Source: Castor canadensis | Taxonomy: Eukaryota > Chordata > Mammalia > Rodentia > Castoridae | Direction of reading: 5' to 3' | DNA length: 64,000 bases | NCBI RefSeq assembly: GCF_047511655.1 | Contig: NC_133401.1 | Span: 16,176,001-16,240,000 of the forward strand | Shown: positions 1 through 10,800 of the stretch, piece after piece | Layout: the number at the start of each line of letters is the position of its first letter | Numbering within the stretch: position 1 is the first letter of the stretch | Made by a program: the position numbers and the translations under genes | Notes under the pieces: model-generated | Told to the model about the DNA's origin: nothing | The model's input: only the letters and a program-made list of their open reading frames with translations | Databases searched by the model: none

Positions 1-267
1 TCTCCTACCCTCCATTGTGGATGAACTTTGAGCACCTTAGACAAGTGAAATAGCCAGTCACTAAGACAGTACTGCGCAGGTCTGCTTACACATGGTATCT
101 GAGGTAGCCAGACACTTAGAAAATAGTATGGTGCTTGCCAGGGTCTTGGGGAGGGGGGAATTGGTGTTAGTGGTACAGAGTTTTAGTGTTTCAGGGTGAA
201 AATGTTCTAGAGATAGGCATACAGCAAAATGTGTGTAGTTAATGCTACTGTACTATACACTTAGAAA

Positions 268-361
268 AGGGCTAGGGCTTGGGGGTAACTGAGTAGTACA
301 GCACTTACCTAGTATGCACAAGGCCCTGAGTTCTACCCCCAGTACCTCAGGAAAAAAAAAA
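268..361 (+). repeat. ID-type SINE
   Basis: A tRNA-like body with the AAGGCCCTGAGTTCTA box B region and an A-rich tail at 351-361. Confidence 0.75.
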
Positions 362-570
362 AGGCCAGTGACCAGGTGTAATCCTAGCTACTTGGGAGGC
401 TAAGATCAGGGGGATTGTGGTTGGAGGCCAGCTCTGGGGAAATAGTTGGTAAAACCTCGCCCCTAAAATAACCAGAGAAAAATGGACTAAGGTGTGGCTC
501 AAGTGGTAGAGCACATGTTTTGTAGTTGAGAAGCCCTGAGTTCAAACCCAGTCCCACCAAAAAAAAAAAT
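362..570 (+). repeat. B1-dID SINE, long-ID form
   Basis: A B1-like half is joined to an ID half that keeps the GTGGTAGAGCACATG segment, and it ends in an A-tail. A further diverged ID-like copy follows at 577-655. Confidence 0.8.
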
Positions 571-751
571 AACACTAACTGCTGGGAGCATGGCTGCATT
601 GGTAGAACACTTGCTAGGTGAGAGGTCCCAATACTGCAAATAAATAAATAGATTTAAAATAAATAAGTAAAAATGGTTAAGAGGGTAGGTTTTATGTTAT
701 GTGCTTTTCATCACAATAACAAAATTACTCACCCAAAACAAAAAACAAAGC

Positions 752-1054
752 AATAGCTAAGTATGCTTGATTCCAGCACTCTGGAGGTTGAGGCAGAAGG
801 ATTGTGAGTTCTAGGCCAGCCTGGGCTACTTTGTGTCAGGAAAAATAAAAATTTAACCAGGCACCAGTGGCTCATGCTGTAATCTTAACTACTCAGGAGG
901 CAGAGATCAGGAGGATTGAGGTTTGAAACCAACCCTAGGCAAATAGTTCTTGAGACCCTATCTTGAAAAAACCCATCACAAAAAAGGGCTGGTGGAGTGG
1001 CTCAGGGTGTAGGTCCTGAGTTCAAGCCCCAATACCACACACAAAAAAAAAAAA
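752..1054 (+). repeat. B1 monomer (752-855) followed by B1-dID (856-1054)
   Basis: The first has the B1 core (GGCCAGCCTGGGCTAC). The second has the B1 half, the linker CCCATCACAAAAAAGGGC and an ID half with the internal deletion. A diverged ID remnant in reverse follows at 1098-1162. Confidence 0.8.
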
Positions 1055-2537
1055 TTAAAAAGATATCTATTATACAAATATTTCCTACCCTTTTCTTTGC
1101 AGTATTTCAGTTTGAATTCAGGGCCTTGAACTTGCTAGGCAGGTGCTTTACCGCTGGAGTCGAGACTCTCAGGATTCAGGTCCTAGTTCTTATGGTACAG
1201 TCCCAGGCCTGTGGGCCTCACTGCTCTGAGCCTGGGTTTCCAGGTCTGAAAGATGAGAAGAGTGGTCCACCTCTCCATGGTTGGAAAGCGGGAGTGGGGT
1301 GTGTATGGACTACATTTAGCTCAGTGCCTTTTCCAGAATTTCCCAGCAATGGCCTCAGTGCTTTTCCTCCCTGCTCACTATGTGACACTCCTGGCACATC
1401 AGTACTGCCATGGACTGCTCCATGCTTACCAGATTCCACCTTGCATGGTGTCCCCTGAGTCTTGGCCTGAGCCACCTCAGAAGCATGGGGACTCTTGACC
1501 TTGGGCTTGCCTGGGCAGAGTGTGCTCTTCCAGAGGTGTGGCCTAAGGAATTTCAGGAAGCATTCAGGGTGCAGGACCTTGAAATCTTGGACAGGTCCCT
1601 GCCTCCTCAGTTTCTTCATGTGAAATGTGATGACAGTGCAGCTCCTGACACAGAGCAAATGCAGAGCAGAGGGGAGCCGGGTGCCAGCCGTGGTCTCAGG
1701 GAGTGTCCTTAGTTCCCACACAGTCGGCCTGAGGGTGTAGGAGGAGGGGACATGAGGTAGTGAGTGGTGAGGGAACTGGGAGCTTGAAGGGTTTCCTCAG
1801 GGTCCCAGTCTCTAGGTAGGTGTTTTATCATTTGATCCATTCTGCCAGGCCTTAGGGGCCCAGTCTCTGTTAGCTTTCCTCACTCTGTTCCTGAGCACCT
1901 GCGTGGGGCCAGGTCCTGGGACAGCAGTGAACAAAGCAGATTCCTGCACCCTGGGAGGTGCCCTTTGCAAGTGGGAGCTGAAGTGGGCGCTCTGAGGGAA
2001 ACAAGTGAGGCTGAGGAACGGGAACTCTTTAGATAGGACTGATCAGGAAGTAAGGCTGTGGAAGGGGATCTGAACTATGTGATGGAGCAGCCCTGCTAAG
2101 GGTGTTCCAGGCCACAGCAACAGCAACACCGAGCCAGGAGTGCCGTGGAAGCCTGTGTGCCCAGAGCAGAATGGTATGGTGGGGGAGATGTCAAAGGGAT
2201 GTCAGAAGCCAGGGATGTGGTCTGATAGGTGTCCAGCAACTCTGTGGCTGTGTAGGGAGGACTCATAGTGCAGTGGCTGCACACAGCCCAGGCAAGGGGA
2301 TGCGCTGGCTGAGGTGTGAGGGGGTATGTGTCCCAGGATTTGATGGGTCCAGAACAACTCTTGGGTTCTCTGATGTGGCTCCAGCCAGAGCCCAGCCCTT
2401 AGCAAGCTCATCAGTTTTATCCTTTTCATGACACACTTGTGACACTTGCACTTGATGCCATGCTAGGGCTCAGGCCTGGAAGCCACAGACTAGGGGACAG
2501 TCTCCCTAACTTGGTGTCCTTTTGAAAACAGTGTTTT

Positions 2538-2760
2538 TTATTGATTGATTGATTGATTTTTCTTTGTGGTACTGGGGTTTGAACTCAGGGCCTACACCCA
2601 AGCCACTCCACCAGCCCTTTTTTTTTTTTTTTTTGTGAAGAGTTTTTTCAAGATAGGGCCTCAAGAAGTACTCTTCGGGGGCTGGCTTCAAACCTCGATC
2701 TTCCTGATCTCTACTTCCTGAGTAGCTAGGATTACAAGCATAAGCCGCTGGTGCCCGACT
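2538..2760 (-). repeat. (TTGA)n and reverse B1-dID SINE, short-ID form
   Basis: A short ATTG tandem at 2538-2560 precedes a reverse-complement B1-dID at 2565-2760 with an internal poly-T of about 16. Confidence 0.8.
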
Positions 2761-2826
2761 TGAAAACAGCTTATTGAGCTAGAATTCCCATACCTACACA
2801 GTTCACTCATTTATAGTATATAGTTC

Positions 2827-3371
2827 AGACTGGGGGCATGGCTTAATGGTGGAGTTCCTTGCTCAGCACCACAGAAACAGTTTAAGAATTAAAAAATAAA
2901 GTAGGCAATTCAGTGCCTTTCAGTGAAGGTTGTGCACCAACAACAGGAAAATTTGGACCAGGTGTAGTGTCTCATTTCTGTAATCCCAGCTACTCAGAAA
3001 GCAGAGGCAAGAGGATCTCGAGTTTGAGGCCAGCCTGGGCTACATAGTGAGATGCTGTCTCAAAGAGAAAAGAAGCTGGGTACTGGTAGCTAAGGCCTGT
3101 AATCCTAGCTACTCAGGAGGCAGAGATCAGGAGGACTGTGGTTTGAAGCTAGCCCAGGCAAATAGTCCGCAAGACCTGTCTTGAAAAAACTCATCACAAA
3201 AAAGGGCTGATGGAGTGTCTCAAGGCAAAGGCCTTGAGTTCAAACCCCAATACCACAAAAAACAAAAAAAGAAATACAAAAGGGCTGGAGATGTGACTTA
3301 AGTGATAGAGTGCTTGGTTAGTAAGCTTAAAGTTCTAGGTTCAATCCCCAGCACCACAGGAAAAAAAAAGG
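2827..3371 (+). repeat. SINE cluster: ID, B1, B1-dID, ID
   Basis: ID fragment 2827-2885; B1 2955-3070; short-ID B1-dID 3074-3276; ID with A-tail 3282-3371. All are in the same orientation inside the old L1. Confidence 0.75.
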
Positions 3372-3720
3372 AATTTCATTATCCAGAAAGAAAACCTGTA
3401 CCTGTTAGCATATGTTTTTACCCTCCCCACCTCAGCCCTAGACAGCTACAGCGCTACTACTCTGTCTTTCTGCATTTGCCTGTCATGGACATTTCCTGTG
3501 AATGGAATCATACAATGCTCGGTTGTGACTGCCTTCTTTCATTTAGCATGATATTTTCATCCACATTGAAGCAAGTATACTTTATTCCTTATTGTGGCTA
3601 AGTAATATTCCACTGTATGGCTGTCCCCTCTCCTTTTTTTCCCCTGATCTGTTGATACGAAGTTTGGGTTCTTTGTACCTTCTGGCTGTTGTGAATAATG
3701 CTGTTAAGAACATTAGTGTA

Positions 3721-3935
3721 GCTGTGTGCAGTGGCTCACGCCTGTAATCCTAGTTACTCAGGAGGCAGAGATCAGGAGGATTGGGGTTTGAAGCCAGCCT
3801 GGGTAAGTAGTTCTGGAGACCCTATCTTGAAAATACCCAACACAAAACAGAACTGGTGGAGTTCCTCAACTGATAGAGCACCTGCCTAGCATGCCTGAGG
3901 CCCTGAGTTCAAACCCCAGTGCTGGAAAATAAGAA
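3721..3935 (+). repeat. Full-length B1-dID, long-ID form, inserted in L1
   Basis: It is flanked by AAGAACATTAGTGTA (3706-3720) and AAGAACATTAATGTA (3936-3950), a 15-bp target-site duplication with one mismatch. Confidence 0.88.
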
Positions 3936-4034
3936 AAGAACATTAATGTACAAATAGTTGTTTGAATACCAGCTTTCAGTTCTTTTGGGTGTGTACTTAG
4001 GAGTAGAATTGCTGGGCCATGTCATAATTATTAA

Positions 4035-4320
4035 TTATTTATTTTGCTGTCTGGGGATGGTATTCAGCCTAGAGCAGCCTAGGGAAGTGCTTTACCACTG
4101 AGCCCTGCTCGCTACCCCTGTTTAACTTTCTTTTTTTGCAGTACTGGGGTTTGAACTTGGGGCCTTCAGCTTGAGCCACTCCGCCAGCTCTTTTTTGTGA
4201 TGGGTTATTTTTGAGATACTGTCTCACGAACTATTTGCCTGGTCTGGCTTCGAACTGTGATCCTCCTGATTTCTGCCTCCTGAGTAGCTAGGATTACAGG
4301 CATGAGCCACCAGTGCCTGG
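4035..4320 (-). repeat. Reverse ID (4035-4114) and reverse B1-dID (4130-4320)
   Basis: The B1-dID is bounded by CCCCTGTTTAACTTT at 4115-4129 and 4321-4335, a perfect 15-bp duplication. Confidence 0.85.
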
Positions 4321-4797
4321 CCCCTGTTTAACTTTTTGAGGGACTGAATTTCTTGTCAATACTTTTGTCCTTTGAATTTCAGCTGTCCTACCGGGTGTGA
4401 GGTGATTCTTTGTGGTTCTGACTGATATTTCCGTGGCGATTACAGCATGCTTACGTGGTCTTGCTATCCTGGAGGCTGGTCCAAGCTGAGTGCTCAAGCC
4501 TGGCTCTGAATGGATGGCCCTAGGTTGAAGTGGGGGAGAGTAGAGGGCAATAGTCTAGGCTGGGTATTGGTACTGCCTGTGCAGAAGTAGGAGGCAGAGC
4601 TCAGAACTGCTGGCTACTCTGAGGAGGAAACAGTTGCCCTGTCTTTGGAGCCAGTTGAGGTGCCATGACTGCAGCGTGGCTTACCTGGGGGTACAGCCCA
4701 CTTAATATAGGTGAGCTCTCTGCCAGGCTTGGCTTAGGGGTCCAGTGGGCCATGGAACTCAGCTGAGTGGTGACCTCCATCCTGTCTACCCCTGCAG

Positions 4798-4895
4798 AAG
4801 AAGGACCCAGCCCAGTTCCTGCAGGTCCATGGCCGAGCTTGCAAGGTGCACCTGGATTCTGCTGTTGCTCTGGCTGCCGAGAGCCCTGTTAACAT
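4798..4895 (+). CDS. CLASRP: CLASRP exon (first in window)
   Basis: Starts in phase 0 after a pyrimidine/CAG acceptor and ends at a GTAAGA donor with two bases of a Met codon. It encodes KKDPAQFLQVHGRACK and onward to SPVNM. Upstream exons coding the N-terminal MWHEARK-type start were not found between 1 and 4797. Confidence 0.95.
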
Positions 4896-7800
4896 GTAAG
4901 ACTGACTGCCCTGCCCAGTGGTATCCTTAGCTGGAGGTTGGGCATTGGACAGGTGGTAGAGAGTCTAGCAGAGGCTGTGGGGGTGTGACAGACCTGTGGG
5001 GACACAGACAGGGAAGGTAGAGGTGCTTATCAAGGTGACAGTTACAGAGACCACTTAGAGGAGCATGGTGGGGCCAGGCTGAGGCCCAAAGGAGACAGAA
5101 GGTGGAATGGGGGAATGTTGGGGGCCAGTGGGGGCTCCTCCAGGGGCTCTAGGGCCTGATTTAAGTTCTCAGGCAATAGCTTGACCCTGAGAAATGAGGC
5201 CCCTGCTCCCTAGGCTTCAGGTGGGTGGCCTACTCCATGCCCCAGGAGCTGGACTACAGATGAAGTGGGGGACTGAGCTGGGGATGAGGTGAAGCCACAG
5301 CGCTGGTATTGGGACTGAGGATCAGGCTCCCAGGCCCGAGGCAGTGGGGAACAGGAGTAATGCAGACCCTAAACTACTGCTTCTGTGCTTTTCCATTGTT
5401 CCTGCTCAGGATGCCTTGGCAGGGTGACACCAACAACATGATTGACCGCTTTGATGTCCGCGCCCACTTGGACCACATCCCCGACTACACCCCCCCGCTG
5501 CTCACCACCATGTAAGCTGCCTCTCCAGGGACTTGCCCAGGACCCACAGCACACCTGTTCCCTTTCTACACCACCCCTGCCCCAAGCCTTAGCCATCCTC
5601 CTTGTCCCTTTCTGTTGGCTTGGGCTGGGAGCCTCACTCCCTCTGATCTCGAGATCTTGACTTCCCTGAAGCTCCCCGGAGCAGGAGTCAGATGAGCGGA
5701 AGTGCAACTATGAGCGCTACCGAGGCCTGGTGCAGAACGACTTCGCAGGCAGTGAGTGACGGGGCGGGCTGTGGGGAGTGGGGGGCCCTGGAGGCTGGAA
5801 GACCCAGACAAGGTTGGGAAGAGAAGTTTTGCCCAGGTATTTCTTTACTGAATGGCTTTGAGTTCTGGTCCTACCTAAGTCACTGACTCGCTCTGTCTGT
5901 ACCCCTTCACCTTCTAGACCTTCATCCTGGTACTAGGAATTGGCACAGGGAATGCCCAATGGCCAGGAGGTTCCTGTCAAGGCCGCCTCCACACGCCTTG
6001 TCCTCTGATTCTGTAGTCCTTTCTTTTTTTTTTTTGTGCACTGAGGTTTGAACTCAGGACTTTGCACTTGCAAAGCAGGTGCTTTACTACTTGAGCCATG
6101 CCTCCAGTTTAAATTCCTCATTTGAAATGAAGTTGAGAGTGATCAGCCAGCTGCTATGCAATCACAGCCATCCAGGATTCTCTTCAAGCCCAGCCTCAGC
6201 ACCATCGCCTTTACAGAGGGGAATGTGGGCCAGGGAGGCACACCTGACAGACTTTTCTGTCGTATTATCACTCCATACCTGCAGAGCACCCAGCAAGGCG
6301 GAAATAGTACCCATCTTACAGACAGGACATTGAGACTCAGTGGTACCCAAGGACTTGGGGTCTCCCAGTGTCCCTAGCTACTTCAGCCTCTTGATAGGGC
6401 CTGCACCCTCAGCCAAGCTAGTCCACATGCAAGTCTCTTCCCTTCTTCAGTTTCCTCCTGGGGAAGGGTGACAATGATAGCTGGGCACATGGAGTGGTTG
6501 TGAAGTTTGGCAAAGCGGTGTAGAAAGCCTAGCTTCAAGTCTGGCACATTCCACCCCCCAGAAGAGCTTGCTAGAGACAGGTGCCAGTGGCTTACACCTG
6601 TCACCCTAGCTACTCACAAACCAGAGATCAGGAGGATCGTGGTTTGAAGCCAGCTCAGGGCAAATAGTTCTTGAAAATACCCAACACCAGCTGGGTGCTG
6701 GTGGTTCACACCTGTAATCCTAGGCAGAGGAGGCTGAGATCAGGAGGATTGCAGTTCAAAGCCAGCCCCAGGCAAATAGTTCCCGAGACCCTATCTTGAA
6801 AAAAACCCATTACAAAAAAGGGCTGGTGGAGTGGCTCAAGGTGTAGGCTCTGAGTTCAAACCCCAGTAGCGGGGGAGGGAGGGAGGGAAGAAAAGAAAAT
6901 ATCCAATACAAAAAAATGTGCCGGTAGAGTGGCTCTGCCTAGCAACTGTGAGGCCCTGAGTTCAGAGCCCAGAACTGCCAAAAAAATGAAAGACTCACTT
7001 AGCCCCAGATTACTGATTTTAAGGTATTTTTGCTCATTTGAAATCAGAGCAAAATCCTAGTAATCTATGAGGCTGTTAGAACCAGGGAGACTTGCCATGC
7101 TGCTGCTGTTGTCTGCCCTCACCCAAGGCCACACTGGTTCCTGGTCGCAGAGCTCCATCTCTGTCTGCATTATTTGTTCATTGCATAGTGATGTCCCAGC
7201 ACTGGTGGCATGGCAGGTGCTCTGGTGTTGGGCTGGTGGGGGTGAGGGAGCCTCTGGAGAGTCACATAAGCAGTGATAACACATTGTGGCACCTGTTTTC
7301 TTTTTTTATTATTATTTTATTATTCATATGTGCATACAAGGCTTGCGTCATTTCTCCACCCTGCCCCCACCCCCTCCCTTACCACCCACTCCCCCTCCCT
7401 CCCCCCCCACCCCCTCAATACCCAGCAGAAACTATTTTGCCCTTATCTATGATTTTGTTGAAGAGAGAGTATATGCAATAGGAAGGAACAAGTGTTTTTG
7501 CTGGTTGAGGTAAGGATAGCTATACAGGGAGTTGACTCACATTAATTTCCTTGCATGTGTGTTACCTCCTAGGTTTATTCTTTTTGATCTAACCTTTTCT
7601 CTAGTTCCTGGTCCCCTTTTCCTATTGGCCTCAGTTGCTTTTAAGGTATCTGCTTTAGTTTCTCTGAGTTAAGGGCAACAAATACTAGCTAATTTTTTAG
7701 GTGTCTTACCTGTCCTCACCCCTCCCTTGTGTGCTCTCACTTTTATCATGTGCTCAAAGTCCAATCCCCTTGTTGTGTTTGCCCTTGATCTAATGTCCAC

Positions 7801-10800
7801 ATATGAGGGAGAACATACGATTTTTGGTCTTTTGGACCAGGCTAACCTCACTCAGAATGATGTTCTCCAATTCCATCCATTTACCAGCGAATGATAACAT
7901 TTCGTTCTTCTTCATGGCTGCATAAAATTCCATTGTGTATAGATACCACATTTTCTTAATCCATTTGTCAGTGGTGGGGCATCTTGGCTGTTTCCATAAC
8001 TTGGCTATTGTGAATAGTGCCACAATAAACATGGGTGTGCAGGGTGGCACCTGTTTTCTGAGGAACACAGGACAGGGTCTGGCCAAAGCAGGGTCAGTGA
8101 GGGATGGATGAGCTCCCTGGTGAGGTGAGAGGCGATGCAGGATTGCAGGTCGAGAATGGCATGCAGAGGCCAGGATAGGGGTGCTGAGGTGAGCTAAGGG
8201 CCTTCTCCTGAGCTGTGGAGGGGGGCGAGGCTTCGTCACTTCCCACCTTGCCCAGTGCAGCCACCTGATGCCTCAGATAGGAAAACTGAAGCCCACAGAG
8301 GGAAGGAAGGGAATACCCTGCAGGAGGGTCAAGGAGAGTACGCCCAGGGAGCCCCGAGGTGGGTGCAAGGGATAAAAGAGGGCCCAGGTCATCCCAGACC
8401 ACACTTCATTTAAACAGCCTCAGAGGACCACAGTGGAATGGCCCAAGGGGTCCAGGTGACATCTGCATCAGAAGCAGCCTATATAGTTCTGAAGGGTCCC
8501 ACTGGAGGCCTCCACAACAGCAATAATGTAACAGTGCCAACTTCCAAGCACTTGCTCTGCCAGGGATCCCGTTTACACCAAATGAAACTGGGGCACATGG
8601 GGCTTATATCACTTGAGCAAGGTCACAGGTGGAGTGAGTGTGGTGGAGCTGGGGCTGTACTGTAGTTTCTTGTGCCCCAGCAGTTAGGTGGTGATCATCT
8701 CAAAGTGGTGACTCCTCCTCTGGCTGTCCCACTCTCCTGCCCCCACTGTAGTTGTTCTACTGAATGCCTAGTGTCCCTAACCCACTCTGACTCATGAACT
8801 CCTTGCAACAGTCTCAGAGGAGCAGTGCCTGTACCAGATCTACATTGACGAGCTATACGGAGGCCTGCAGAGGCCCAGCGAGGATGAGAAGAAGAAGTGA
8901 GTCGGGACTGGGGAGAAGGGGCCTGTGAGCCCAGGAAGGTACTGGGCATGGCACCTGGCAGATGCTCTGGACAGGAGGAGCTGTGGCGGAGCACAGGCAG
9001 ATAGGCTTTGCAGAAGGCATGGTGTCCCTTGCATCTCAGCTGTGGTGTGGGAGGTGCAGGTCTGGTGCGGAGGCCTCTGGGAAGACAGTCCCTCCAAGCC
9101 TCATGCCCCTCTGTGAACTGTGCGCTGAGCTTGTAGCATGCTTGTCCTTGGGCCTGTGTGCAGTGAGCTGTGGCCAGTGTTGCTCTGGAGAGAGGCTTGT
9201 CAAAGCCATGTCCCTTGAGGAATGGCTGGGGCTGGGACCTTACTTTGCAGCTGCTGTCTCTGCACTCCTTCCTGCCTGCTCCCTGGGGTACATTGGGCAG
9301 CACTTCCAGGAGATTCCAACTCCTCCTGACAGATGAATTCAGCAACGGTCCCCCATGAGGCCCCTGAGAACAGAGCTGGGGCACGTTTCTATCCACTGTA
9401 ACTCTGGGCCCCATACTTATGGAACTTTTGGTCTGGTTAGGCGACAGACCTGTCCCCCAATGTGGGCAGGGCTGGGAAGCCCAGGATGACACCTGAGTCA
9501 TCCTGGATGGTGGGCAAGGAGGCCTTCCATAAGATGAGGTGATGGGCTGGTACAGAACGGAGTGGCACTGCCTGGTGGGCAAGAGCAGAGCAGCCTCAGT
9601 GGACTCTGGTGCAAGGGACTCGGTGCTCATCCTAGGCTGGCAGAGAAGAAGGCTTCCATTGGCTACACTTACGAGGACAGCACTGTGGCCGAGGTAGAGA
9701 AGGTGGCAGAGAAGCCAGAGGAGGAGGAGTCTCCCGCCGAGGAGGAGAGCAACTCGGATGAAGATGAGGTCATCCCCGACATCGGTGGGGTCCCCTCTCT
9801 GCCCTCCCCACCTGCAGTCCCTGGGCATCGTTCTCGTGTCCTGTCCCTCACCCTCTGGGGTGCCCCGTGCTTACAAACCCCTTCACTTTCCTGCCTCAGC
9901 ACCTCAACCTCCTGCCACTTCCCTGTCCTCCCTCTTCCTCTGTTCCACACGCTTCTATGTTCCCCCACCCCAATCTCTGTCTCCCCCTCCCCCATTTCCA
10001 GGGCACTGTCTTCATGATGTTTTCCCCCACACAGGTGTTAGCGCTGGCTTTTCCCACTTGTGAAGCCCTCTCTCTGCCTCTTGCTTCTGCTCTATTCGCT
10101 CTTCTCTGGGAAACAAGCAGTCTTCCTGATAGAGCTGTCCCTCATCCCCCAAGCATCTGTCGCCTCATCCCAAGGCCTGCCACACTCCCCGCCCATCCAA
10201 ATACCATTGAGCAGACATTTGTCTACACACCTCTCATCCTGGCATCCAGTCTGCCTGCTGGTGACTGTTCACTCTTGGACAGAGCCATACGTTCCCACCC
10301 TCCACGTGTTCATCACTCGCCCCACTCCTGAACACCCATTACCCGCCTCCCCCCCCCCCGCCCCGTCTTCTGCCCACCTCCTCTTCAGTTCACCATCTGT
10401 CCGTTCCCCTCCTCCCTCATATCCGTAGCAGCTCACTCATGTCCACCTTTCTGTCCTGCCATCCACTGTGTGGTGCTTGCTGCTACCTAAGCCCCAGGCC
10501 AGCCTGGGGAATGCAGAGCTGATCACTCCCTCCCTGAAGTCTGCTTAGTCTGGTGGGCTGTCCGCCCCACCTCTGGGGCACTGCCCCTTCTCCATTCTCT
10601 CCCTGGCTTTGGCCCCTGACAGCCTTTCTCTTGGTGCAGATGTGGAGGTGGATGTGGATGAGCTGAACCAGGAGCAGGTGGCAGATCTCAATAAACAGGC
10701 CACAACCTATGGCATGGCTGACGGGGACTTCGTCAGGTGAGGCCTGCCTGCCAACACCCTGCCTTCTTTTTGTCCATACCTCTGGTACCAACAGCCACCC

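Larger units (their letters stand above)
2762..4450 (-). repeat. Ancient L1 3' end, antisense, broken up by nested SINEs
   Basis: Collinear pieces at 2762-2826, 2895-2954, 3372-3720, 3951-4030 and 4336-4450 follow the order of the reversed mammalian L1 3' end (for example GAATGGAATCATACAATG near 3500, GTGTGAGGTGATTCTTTGTG near 4396). Copies inserted between them are listed separately. Confidence 0.75.
1..4797 (+). other. CLASRP: CLASRP intron (partial), repeat-dense
   Basis: No coding exon was found. 1-267 and about 1165-2537 are unique-looking with nothing recognised. The rest is SINEs and an ancient antisense L1, listed separately. 4450-4797 is unique sequence leading to the acceptor. Confidence 0.7.
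5752..8811 (+). other. CLASRP: CLASRP intron, 3.06 kb
   Basis: It holds MIR-like remnants near 5845-5920, an ID SINE, a SINE-in-SINE nest, and a young antisense L1. 6111-6574 and 8060-8811 are unique with no exon seen. Confidence 0.75.

Noticed and set aside
268-361. tRNA-like A and B boxes
   Set aside because: These are ID SINE bodies, not tRNA genes: copies are multiple, A-tailed and lack a cloverleaf.
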